From positions 1-29,572 of the forward strand of contig CAZUMS010000039.1 of the NCBI GenBank assembly GCA_964621525.1: 29,572 nucleotides of DNA. The letters run 5' to 3'. A program made the translations under genes and the position numbers. The first letter of the stretch is position 1, and each line of letters opens with the position of its first letter. The stretch is from CAZMGV01 sp964621525 [NCBI: uncultured bacterium] (GTDB lineage: Bacteria; JAGRBM01). This document shows, one piece after another, positions 1-8,275 of the stretch. The notes beneath the pieces were generated by a model. The model saw nothing but the letters and a program-made list of their open reading frames with translations, ran no database searches and had not been told where the DNA came from.

Positions 1-1
1 T

Positions 2-78
2 TGGCGGGCCCAGAGAGAGTCGAACTCCCGACCTTCTGGTTCGTAGCCAGACGCTCTATCCAACTGAGCTATGGGCCC
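2..78 (-). tRNA. tRNA-Arg (anticodon ACG), CCA encoded
   Basis: Read on the minus strand the segment folds as a complete cloverleaf. The acceptor stem is GGGCCCA/TGGGCCC (78-72 with 12-6), the D arm contains AGCTCAGTTGGATAGAGC, and the anticodon stem TCTGG/CCAGA encloses loop CTACGAA, giving anticodon ACG (Arg, reads CGN after A34 deamination). The T arm GGGAG-TTCGACT-CTCTC follows. The discriminator G is followed by an encoded CCA at positions 4-2. Every stem pairs and there is no intron. Confidence 0.97.
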
Positions 79-477
79 GTCCGGGGACCCCGGTGGGGCC
101 CCGATGAAGCGATGTCTTTAGAGACTGACGGCGCGGAAGGCAAGACCTCGGCTGAAGGACCTTGGTGGCAGGGAGCGCGTTCCCCGGTAGCAGGTGTGCT
201 GTTGGGGTATTTTCCCAGTTCCTTCAGACCGGCCGGCTGTCTCCGCATAATTGACTGAAAATATTCGATTTTATCGATGCATTCCTTCCATGCGGCCCAT
301 CCCCCGAGCTTGGAGGGTTTACCGCCGCCCGTTCACCAGCCGGTCACAACTATTCCTCCAGAACGCCATCAGGCAGAAGCAACGTCGTTACAGGCGCCGG
401 GGAAAATCTCCCGGCCGTTCCATCGTCGGATGGGGCGCACGGCCCATTACCTACCGAATACAGGGGAGACATCAATT
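79..477. other. Intergenic region between tRNA-Arg and lipoprotein gene
   Basis: 399 bp without a convincing gene; short open frames here lack ribosome binding sites and family resemblance. Just upstream of the tRNA is a 13-base palindrome CCGGGGACCCCGG (81-93). A TTGACT hexamer at 251-256 in an AT-rich patch (250-277) is a possible -35 element for the downstream lipoprotein gene, but no good -10 lies at standard spacing. The tRNA promoter should also lie here on the minus strand; I see only a weak candidate (TTGCCT, 17 bp, TAAAGA). Confidence 0.5.
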
Positions 478-3315
478 ATGGATTTCAGGAACCAGTGGGA
501 ACGGCTCCGCCGTCTGGGAGCCCGTTGGGCGATGCTCGCAGGACTCGCAGCGGTAGCAGGCTGCCCGAATTCGTCGAGTGCGCCGGCACCCGTACCGGAG
601 ATTGTCAGCAATCCGCCGCCTTCGACCGATACCGCTCACGGCGCCGTCGCCATTTCGGCATCGCCTCGGACTATCGACGAGGGCGGTTCGGCCGTCGTGT
701 CCTGGTCTTCCACCGGCCTCAGCGGTTGCACGATCAGCGGCGTCGGCTCAGTGCTGCCTTCAGGCAGCGCTGAAATCTCACCGGCTGAAACGACGACCTA
801 TACCTTCACCTGTGCCAGCATCGACGGCCCGGTGTCGGCCGAGGTCGAAGTGGAAGTGATTCCGGTGGAACCGGTGTCTCACTTCCAGCTCATCGCCAAG
901 TTCAACGTGCCGGACGGCCATGTGGCCGAAATCGTCTCGATTTCCCCGGACGGGATGCTGGCTGCCTACACGAATGCCGGAAACCAGACGGTCGAGTTTC
1001 TCGACATCTCCGATCCGGAGAATCCCTGGCCGGTGGGGCTGACGGATCTTTCCTCCATCAACAGCGGAAGCAACGGCGAGCCCACGTCGGTGGATTTCAC
1101 GCCGAACGGCCAGTACGCGGTCGCCGCCGTGCTGGATACGACGGACGGTCTCGATGAAAACCCCGGAAACCTGGTCTTCATCAGCACCTCGGACTTCTCG
1201 GTCTGGGGCTCTGTCGAACTCGGTATCGGACCGGACAGCGTAAAGGTCACGCCCAACGGAGCGAAGGCCGTCGTGGCGATCGAGGATGAAGAGGAATACT
1301 CGGAAAACCCGGATCCCGGCGACTACCGTCCGGGTGCGGTCCAGGTCGTGACAATCAACTACAGCAGTCCGTCCTCGTCCACTGTGGCGACGCTGCAGTT
1401 CTCGAACGGGACGACCGGTATCGCGCTTCCCGAAGATACCAATAACGAATACGACGCCCAGCCGGAATATGTGGACATCACATCCGACTCGAATACCGCC
1501 ATTGTCTCTCTCCAGGAGAACAACCTGGTGGCGGTCGTGAACATTGCTGGCGCGAGCCCTTCGCTTATCCGTTTTATCGATATGGGAACTGTGACCCGCA
1601 CGGGGAATGCCGATCTGCCTGAAGACAAGAACATCAATCTGGTCGACTCGTTCACCGGCCGCCGGGAACCTGACACCGTCTGCGTGCTGCCGGGCAACAC
1701 GCATTTCATCACGGCCAACGAGGGCGATACCAGCAATGGGGATTTCGACGGCAATTATGCCGGCGGCCGCGGCTTCTCGGTATTCCCGGTGGCTGGCGGT
1801 CCGGTGTCGTTCGAAGTGGGCGCCGCCCTGGAACAGACACTGGTCCGGTACGGCCAGTATGACGACACGCGCTCCGGAAACCGCGGCGCCGAGGTGGAGG
1901 GCTGCACCGTCGGTGTTTTCGATTCGGGTACGGCCGCTGCCCAGAGGACCTTCGGAGCGGTCCTCGCCGAGCGTTCGAGTGCGGCCCTGATCTACGACTT
2001 CGGCAACCAGACCAGCCCGTCGTTCGTGCAGATGCTTCCGGCTCCGCTCGCACCCGAGAGCGCGGAATTCATACCTTCCCGGAACCTTCTGGTGGTGGCG
2101 GGCGAAGGGCTCGAGGTCGGCTCGACGCGGCTGCGCGGCCAGATCTGGATCTACGAAGCGGTCCGGGATTCCGAAGAACCGTTCGTGGGTTTCAGCAACG
2201 TGCTGGGCGGATACTCCGAAGACTACGACTGGGGCGCAATGGGCTCGCTCGCCTGGAACGGCAGTTTCGGGTCCGGTAGCCGGCTGTATTCAAGCCCGGA
2301 TAACGCCTATAAGCGGCAACGGATCTGGACGCTCCAGGAGAACGACGAAACCCAGCGCTATGAAATCGTCGATGAACTGCTGCTGACCCAGGCGGACGGG
2401 ACCACGGCGCTCGAGGACTACGATCCCGAAGGTATTGCGGTCAACCCGGAAGGCGGCTGGATCATCGCCAGCGAAGGGACCGACGAGAACGGAAAGTCCA
2501 ATGCGGTTCAGCGGAACCGGATCCTGTTCTTCAACGATTCAGGCGCGCTCGCCGACCCGAATCCCTCGAGCAACAGCGTGGCCGGAACCCACACGGTCGC
2601 CGGGGATTCTGACGACGGAATAGTCGATCTGCCGGGGGCCCGCGACAACAACGTGGGCTTCACGAATCCGATCAACTGGAACCGGGTTTCCCGCTTCGGC
2701 TACGAAGGCGTGACCGTAGTCGACACCAACCCCGGCGCGACCGGCGGCCTCAAGGTCTACGTCTGCCTGCAGCGCCCGCTCGGCGACGACGGAAACAACA
2801 GCACGACCTATCTGCACGGGATGCCCGACGAGCTGAACGGCGCCATCGGCGATGTCGGCGGCCAGCAGGGATATACCCGCCAGCCGTTCCTGACCCGGAT
2901 CGGCGAATACGACGTCGACGCGAACGTCTGGAAGTTCTATCTCTATCCGCTGGAGCCCAACCAGGCCGACGGAACGCTCAGCTACCTTTCGGAAATCACC
3001 TACCTCGGAGGCAACTATTTCGCCGTCATCGAGCGGGATAATCTCGCGGCCGGTCTTGCAAAGGTCAAACGGATTTACGGGTTCTCTCTGGACGGGGCCG
3101 ATTCGATCGACAGCGGGGATACGGCGCTGTCCACCCCGCTTACCAAAACCCTGCTGGCCGATCTGCTCGATCTCGAGTTCCGGTTCGACTTCGAGAAGAT
3201 CGAAGGCATGGCGCTTACCGGCGACGGCCTGATTCTCTCGACGGATAACGACGGCGGCGGGCAGGCGACGTTCTTCGCCCGGCTCCCGCAGTTCCGGGTG
3301 ATCAACGAAGACTGA
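478..3315 (+). CDS. Large lipoprotein with Ig-like domain and phytase/esterase-like propeller
   Basis: 945 residues. The ATG at 478 is chosen because AGGGGAG (461-468 region) precedes it and it starts a proper lipoprotein signal: basic and hydrophobic residues to a lipobox V-A-G-C with Cys29. Longer upstream extensions have no signal. Residues about 54-127 form a bacterial Ig-like module (the SASPRTIDEGG and TTTYTFTC motifs are typical). The rest is beta-propeller-like: ITANEGDTS near 409-416 matches the ANEGD signature of choice-of-anchor-I/alkaline-phosphatase-like secreted proteins. DYDPEGIAV (about 647) and IEGMALTGDG plus STDNDGGG near 907-922 match the 'esterase-like activity of phytase' family (PF13449 type). 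It is probably an envelope-anchored phosphoesterase or calcium-binding propeller; substrate unknown. It is monocistronic, ending at a strong terminator. Family assignment is by motif memory, not a search. Confidence 0.85.
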   Translation: MDFRNQWERLRRLGARWAMLAGLAAVAGCPNSSSAPAPVPEIVSNPPPSTDTAHGAVAISASPRTIDEGGSAVVSWSSTGLSGCTISGVGSVLPSGSAEISPAETTTYTFTCASIDGPVSAEVEVEVIPVEPVSHFQLIAKFNVPDGHVAEIVSISPDGMLAAYTNAGNQTVEFLDISDPENPWPVGLTDLSSINSGSNGEPTSVDFTPNGQYAVAAVLDTTDGLDENPGNLVFISTSDFSVWGSVELGIGPDSVKVTPNGAKAVVAIEDEEEYSENPDPGDYRPGAVQVVTINYSSPSSSTVATLQFSNGTTGIALPEDTNNEYDAQPEYVDITSDSNTAIVSLQENNLVAVVNIAGASPSLIRFIDMGTVTRTGNADLPEDKNINLVDSFTGRREPDTVCVLPGNTHFITANEGDTSNGDFDGNYAGGRGFSVFPVAGGPVSFEVGAALEQTLVRYGQYDDTRSGNRGAEVEGCTVGVFDSGTAAAQRTFGAVLAERSSAALIYDFGNQTSPSFVQMLPAPLAPESAEFIPSRNLLVVAGEGLEVGSTRLRGQIWIYEAVRDSEEPFVGFSNVLGGYSEDYDWGAMGSLAWNGSFGSGSRLYSSPDNAYKRQRIWTLQENDETQRYEIVDELLLTQADGTTALEDYDPEGIAVNPEGGWIIASEGTDENGKSNAVQRNRILFFNDSGALADPNPSSNSVAGTHTVAGDSDDGIVDLPGARDNNVGFTNPINWNRVSRFGYEGVTVVDTNPGATGGLKVYVCLQRPLGDDGNNSTTYLHGMPDELNGAIGDVGGQQGYTRQPFLTRIGEYDVDANVWKFYLYPLEPNQADGTLSYLSEITYLGGNYFAVIERDNLAAGLAKVKRIYGFSLDGADSIDSGDTALSTPLTKTLLADLLDLEFRFDFEKIEGMALTGDGLILSTDNDGGGQATFFARLPQFRVINED

Positions 3316-3337
3316 TTCCCGGGATCTTCCGCAACGG

Positions 3338-3369
3338 AAACGGGCGGTGCCATCGGCACCGCCCGTTTT
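3338..3369 (+). terminator. Rho-independent terminator after the phytase-like lipoprotein gene
   Basis: A 14-bp perfect stem AAACGGGCGGTGCC / GGCACCGCCCGTTT (3338-3351 with 3355-3368), three-base loop and terminal T run. It lies between convergent genes and probably also helps stop leftward transcription of the acyl-CoA dehydrogenase operon. Confidence 0.9.
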
Positions 3370-3391
3370 CTGCCGGAAGGTTCCGGCCCGT

Positions 3392-4552
<1,161 letters not shown>

Positions 4553-4609
4553 GATCGGTTGTTCCTGTAATCTCTGTCTGGGGTTGATACGGGTCCGGCG
4601 TTTTCCGGC

Positions 4610-5797
4610 TCACGCGCCGGGGAGCTGCAGGATCATCTTGGCGATGATGTTCCGCTGGATCTCGTTGGACCCGCCGTAGATCGTCGTCGCCCGCAGGTAG
4701 TTGTACTGGGAGGCGACCCACTGTTCGTGCTTCGGAAGGGCGCCGCCCTCCGAATCGAACCAGCCCATCGCGTTGTGCCCCATGGCGTCCATCATGTGCT
4801 CGAAAGCGAACTGCTGGAGTTCGGAGCCCACGAGCTTGAGGATCGAGCTCTCGGGGCCGGGTGCGCGGCCGAGCTGGGCGGCGGCGAGCGTCCGGTAGTT
4901 CGCCATCATGAGGGCGCGGTGCCGGATCTCGAGGGCGGCGATGCGTTTGCGGAACTGGGGATCGTCCAGCAGGGTCTTCGTGCCGACCGGGGTTTCCTTC
5001 GCGATGCGCTTCAGGAGGTTGATGTAGCGGCGCGTCTCGCCGACGCCGGCGATCATCGTCCGCTCGTGGCCGAGGAGCGCCTTCGCCATCGTCCAGCCGC
5101 CGTCCTCGGGGCCGACGCGGTTGGACTGCGGGACGCGGGCGTTCTCGAACCAGGTTTCGGAGAAGGCCGGGGTGCCGCCGGTCGTGAGGAACGGCTTCAC
5201 CGTGACGCCGGGGGTGTTTTTTATGTCGACCAGCACGAAGGTGATGCCTTCCTGCTGCTTGCCGCCGGCCTTCGTGCGGCAGAGGACGAAGATCCAGTCG
5301 GCATGCTGCGCATGGGTCGTCCACGTTTTCTGGCCGTTCAGGACGTAGTAGTCGCCGTCCTTGTCCGCCTTGAGGCGCAGGCTGGCGAGGTCCGAGCCCG
5401 CGTTAGGTTCCGAATAGCCCTGGCACCATACCTCTTCACCGGCGAGGATCTTCGGCAGGAACCGGGCCTTCTGCTCCGGCGTTCCGAACTGAATGATCAG
5501 CGGTCCCACCATGGAGAGTCCGAACGGAGAGAGCGGCGGGGTGTTGGCGCGCGAGCACTCTTCCACCCAGATGAACCGCTGGGTCGCATCCCAGCCCGTT
5601 CCGCCCACTTCCTTCGGCCAGTGGGGGGCGGCCCAGCCCTTCTTTGCCAGAAGCCGGTGCCACTCCATCGTGTCTTCGTGTTCGAAGTGGGCGCCGTTCT
5701 GCGCTTTCTCCTTGAGGTGCTTGGGCATCGCGCTGTCGATCCAGCTTCGCACTTCTTCGCGGAACCGGATCTGTTCGGGAGTGAAGGTCATGTCCAT
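4610..5797 (-). CDS. Acyl-CoA dehydrogenase, catalytic large subunit (PimC/FadE29-like)
   Basis: 395 residues, first gene of the leftward operon. The start ATG at 5797 has AAGGAGAG nine bases upstream. GYSEPNAGSDLASL (127-140) and LNGQKTWTTHAQHADWIF (153-170) are the FAD/substrate motifs, and IYGGSNEIQRNIIAKM (373-388) closes the C-terminus. The MCAD-type catalytic Glu in YEGT is Gly here. Glu245 in LGHERTMIAG sits where isovaleryl- and long-chain-type enzymes, and ChsE4-type heteromers, carry their base. The form resembles the pimeloyl-CoA dehydrogenase large subunit and FadE29, which work with a degenerate partner, and the next gene fits that role. Expected reaction: alpha,beta-desaturation of an acyl-CoA, electrons to ETF. 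It is divergent from a glutaredoxin-like gene across a palindrome-rich promoter region. Confidence 0.92.
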   Translation of the reverse strand: MDMTFTPEQIRFREEVRSWIDSAMPKHLKEKAQNGAHFEHEDTMEWHRLLAKKGWAAPHWPKEVGGTGWDATQRFIWVEECSRANTPPLSPFGLSMVGPLIIQFGTPEQKARFLPKILAGEEVWCQGYSEPNAGSDLASLRLKADKDGDYYVLNGQKTWTTHAQHADWIFVLCRTKAGGKQQEGITFVLVDIKNTPGVTVKPFLTTGGTPAFSETWFENARVPQSNRVGPEDGGWTMAKALLGHERTMIAGVGETRRYINLLKRIAKETPVGTKTLLDDPQFRKRIAALEIRHRALMMANYRTLAAAQLGRAPGPESSILKLVGSELQQFAFEHMMDAMGHNAMGWFDSEGGALPKHEQWVASQYNYLRATTIYGGSNEIQRNIIAKMILQLPGA

Positions 5798-5921
5798 GGC
5801 AGGTCGCTCTCCTTGGAGTAGAGATGAGCCGGCTTTAGAACTCCGGCGCAGGATTCAGTAGCCGCCCGTCCGGAACGCGCCAAGCATCCGGCGTGAAAAC
5901 TCCGGGTTCTTTTGGTGACAG

Positions 5922-5939
5922 GCTGACGCCTGCGTCAGC
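5922..5939. promoter_or_regulatory. Palindromic operator candidate (TGAC-N6-GTCA class)
   Basis: GCTGACG-CCTG-CGTCAGC is a perfect 7-bp inverted repeat with a 4-bp centre, in the divergent promoter region between the paired acyl-CoA dehydrogenase operon and the GST-like gene. Its core TGAC-N6-GTCA (5924-5937) recurs at 13801, 13903 and 22371, all intergenic. A dimeric repressor or activator site is inferred. Confidence 0.55.
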
Positions 5940-5966
5940 AGCGGGTTTGGGGACTCCCGGGGCTTC

Positions 5967-5984
5967 CCGGTTCGGACGAACCGG
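5967..5984. promoter_or_regulatory. 18-bp palindrome CCGGTTCG-GA-CGAACCGG
   Basis: Perfect 8-bp arms with a 2-bp centre, 27 bp from the TGAC-N6-GTCA site and in the same divergent intergenic region. No T run follows on either strand, so an operator is more likely than a terminator. No other copy was noticed in the window. Confidence 0.4.
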
Positions 5985-6050
5985 AAGAGAATTCAGCGGG
6001 CCGCAGGTTGGCCCTTGAACACTCCCTTGCTTCCGGCCGGACTTCGAAGC

Positions 6051-6800
6051 ATGGTCCCCGCAGAACCCCGCCGGAAACGGGGTTTTGCGGAGAGGTGGCG
6101 CGTGGCGAGCAGGGCACTGGACGTTGGTACATCGCTGCTGGCGACGATCGCCCGGCTCGGCGCCGGGGTCGTGGCCCAGGCTCCGGCGAAGCGGCCTGGC
6201 CGCCCGCTCGAGCTTTACGAGTTCGAAGGGTGCCCGTTCTGCCGCAAGGTCCGCGAGGCGCTCACGGAACTGGATCTCGAGGCCGTCATCTATCCGTGTC
6301 CCAAGGGCGGGAAAACATACCGGCCCAAGGTGAAGCAGCTCGGCGGCAAGGAACAGTTCCCGTTCCTCGTGGATCCCAACACCGGCGTCCAGCTCTATGA
6401 GTCGGCCGAGATCATCTCCTACCTGTTCAAGAACTACGGCGGCCGCTCGCCGGGCCCGCTGCTCGCCATCGATCCGCTGGCAAACCTCACGTCCGCCATC
6501 GCCAGCGCTACGCGGCCTGCACGCGGCTCGCGCGCCCGCCCGTCCCGGCGTCCGGAGAAGCTGCTCGAGCTCTACAGCTTCGAGGGAAGCCCGTTCTGCC
6601 GGATCGTTCGCGAGATGCTCTGCGAACTCGAGCTGCCCTATCTCCTGCACAACGTCGGCAAGGAGAGCCCCTCCCGCGAGGAGTTCGTGAAAATCTCCGG
6701 GCGGATGATGGTGCCTTACCTGATCGATCCCAACACCGGACGGCAGATGTTCGAGTCGGCCGACATCAAGAAATATCTTCTCGACACCTACGGCGCCTAA
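6051..6800 (+). CDS. Tandem glutaredoxin/GST N-terminal domain protein
   Basis: 249 residues from ATG 6051. An in-frame GTG at 6102 has a better ribosome binding site (GGAGAGG, 6089-6095) and would give 232 residues, and a TTG at 6015 is also in frame; the true start is uncertain. Two thioredoxin-fold GST-N modules follow each other. Module 1 (about 52-130) has CPFC at 61-64, the cis-Pro segment FPFLVDPNTG and YESAEII. Module 2 (about 171-248) has SPFC at 180-183, VPYLIDPNTG and FESADI. The first keeps a dithiol CxxC and the second keeps only the resolving-position Cys. No GST C-terminal helical domain is present. A positively charged linker (155-168) joins the modules. Probably a glutathione-dependent redox or stress protein. 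It is 33 bp upstream of an acyl-CoA dehydrogenase gene and likely co-transcribed with it. Confidence 0.85.
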   Translation: MVPAEPRRKRGFAERWRVASRALDVGTSLLATIARLGAGVVAQAPAKRPGRPLELYEFEGCPFCRKVREALTELDLEAVIYPCPKGGKTYRPKVKQLGGKEQFPFLVDPNTGVQLYESAEIISYLFKNYGGRSPGPLLAIDPLANLTSAIASATRPARGSRARPSRRPEKLLELYSFEGSPFCRIVREMLCELELPYLLHNVGKESPSREEFVKISGRMMVPYLIDPNTGRQMFESADIKKYLLDTYGA

Positions 6801-6833
6801 GGCGCCGGAATTCAATTCGAGGTTACCGTCATC

Positions 6834-7982
6834 ATGGAACGTACTCTCTTCACCTCCGAACACGACCTGTTCCGCCAGAACTTCCGCAAATTCCTGGAGA
6901 AGGAAGTCGTTCCCCGTTACGAGGAGTTCGAGGACGCCGGCATGGTTCCCCGGGACGTCTGGAAGAAGGCGGGCGAGCAAGGGTTCCTGGTGCCGTGGAT
7001 GCCCGAGGCATACGGCGGCACCGGAGCCGACTGGCTCTATTCGGTCGTCCTGATCGAGGAAGTGGGCCGGGCGAACGTGGCCGGTTTCGGTCTCTCGCTT
7101 CACAACGACGTCGTCGCGCCCTATGTCGTCGACTGGCTGAATCCGGAACTGAAGAAGGACTACCTGCCGAAGCTGCTGACCGGGGAGAAGATCCTCGCCG
7201 TCGCCATGACCGAACCGGGTCATGGCTCGAACCTCGCCGGTATCCGGACGACGGCCCGCAAGGACGGCGACAGCTACATCATCAACGGGCAGAAGACCTT
7301 TATCACGAACGGCCAGATCTGCGACTGGGTCGTCGTCGCCGCCAAGACCAACCCCGACGCGAACCCGCCGCACAAGGGGATCACGCTGTTTCTCGTCGAC
7401 GTGAACACGCCCGGATTCCGCAAGGGCCGGAACCTGAAAAAGATCGGCCTCAAGGCGAACGACACGTCCGAGCTGTTCTTCGAGGACGTCCGGGTTCCCC
7501 GGTCCCACATCCTCGGCGAGGAGAACAAGGGTTTCTACCAGCTCATGACGAAGCTCCAGCAGGAGCGCCTCGTCGTCGCCGTCCGCAGCATGGCGAACAT
7601 GGCCTCCGCCGTCGAGCACACCATCAAATATGTGAAGGAACGCGAGGTCTTCGGCGCGCCGCTGGCGAAGATGCAGAATACCCAGTTCGTCGTCGCCGAA
7701 TGCGCCACCACGGTCGAGGTGGGGCAGGCGTTCGTGGACCGGCTGATCGCCTCCCACATCGCCGGCAAGGATGTCGTGAAAGAAGTGTCGATGGCCAAAT
7801 ACTGGGTCACCGATAACCTGAAAACCGTCGTCGACCGCTGCCTGCAGCTGCACGGCGGCTACGGCTACATGTACGAGTATCCCATCGCCCGCATGTATAC
7901 CGACGCCCGCGTCCAGTCGATCTTCGCCGGGACGAACGAGGTGATGAAGGTGATCGTCGCCCGCAAGCTGGGCCTTGAGTGA
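6834..7982 (+). CDS. Acyl-CoA dehydrogenase, long-chain/isovaleryl type
   Basis: 382 residues, close to family length. AMTEPGHGSNLAGIRTTA (124-141) and INGQKTFITNG (150-160) are the FAD and substrate motifs. LQLHGGYGYMYEYPIARMYTDAR (337-359 region) and FAGTNEVMK (364-372) form the C-terminal signature. The catalytic base is probably Glu244 in LQQERLVVA, the long-chain/isovaleryl position, because the YEGT-type Glu is Ala (FAGT). Unlike the divergent pair upstream, this enzyme keeps every motif and should be an ordinary homotetramer passing electrons to ETF. Start ATG with GAGGT upstream. It follows the GST-like gene by 33 bp and precedes the small peptide gene at 8068. Confidence 0.93.
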   Translation: MERTLFTSEHDLFRQNFRKFLEKEVVPRYEEFEDAGMVPRDVWKKAGEQGFLVPWMPEAYGGTGADWLYSVVLIEEVGRANVAGFGLSLHNDVVAPYVVDWLNPELKKDYLPKLLTGEKILAVAMTEPGHGSNLAGIRTTARKDGDSYIINGQKTFITNGQICDWVVVAAKTNPDANPPHKGITLFLVDVNTPGFRKGRNLKKIGLKANDTSELFFEDVRVPRSHILGEENKGFYQLMTKLQQERLVVAVRSMANMASAVEHTIKYVKEREVFGAPLAKMQNTQFVVAECATTVEVGQAFVDRLIASHIAGKDVVKEVSMAKYWVTDNLKTVVDRCLQLHGGYGYMYEYPIARMYTDARVQSIFAGTNEVMKVIVARKLGLE

Positions 7983-8067
7983 CGGGTAAGGGGCACCCCG
8001 CGGGAGCCTGTCCACGGGCGGTCCGGTGGGTTACAATCCCCGCCGGCTCAAGACGGGAGAGAACCTG

Positions 8068-8271
8068 ATGGACCGCGACTCCAAATCGCCCCCGGCCGCC
8101 AAGGCTGCAAAGCGCCCCTACGAGGCGCCGAAGATCGTCCACGAGGAATACATCGAGGCAGTCGCCGTCGCCTGCGACCCGCAGGCGACCCCGTTCCTTC
8201 CGGTCAAGAACTCCGACGGACAGGTGAACCAGCAGGGCGGCACCTGCCAGACCGGTTTCCTGAACAGCTAG
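8068..8271 (+). CDS. 67-residue peptide resembling a RiPP precursor
   Basis: ATG 8068 has GGGAGAG (8055-8061) at good spacing; a longer in-frame start at 8026 lacks one. TACAAT (8032-8037) is a possible -10. The peptide has a charged, Ala/Lys-rich N-terminus, then RPYEAPKIVHEEYIEAVAVA (16-35), and a polar Cys-containing tail with only two cysteines, Cys36 and Cys60. The Y-x-x-P-x-[IL] element followed by an acidic amphipathic stretch recalls the leaders recognised by PqqD-like domains in lasso and radical-SAM peptides. The C-terminal 31 residues, rich in Gly, Gln, Asn and Thr, would be the core. No maturase, protease or transporter is adjacent. It could instead be a small regulatory or structural protein. 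It ends 4 bp from the convergent DUF4105 gene. Confidence 0.6.
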   Translation: MDRDSKSPPAAKAAKRPYEAPKIVHEEYIEAVAVACDPQATPFLPVKNSDGQVNQQGGTCQTGFLNS

Positions 8272-8275
8272 CTCC

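Noticed and set aside
5835-8015. 726-residue open frame on the minus strand
   Set aside because: Antisense to the GST-like and acyl-CoA dehydrogenase genes, both with clear motifs. Long antisense frames are common in high-GC DNA, and the translation has no family signature.
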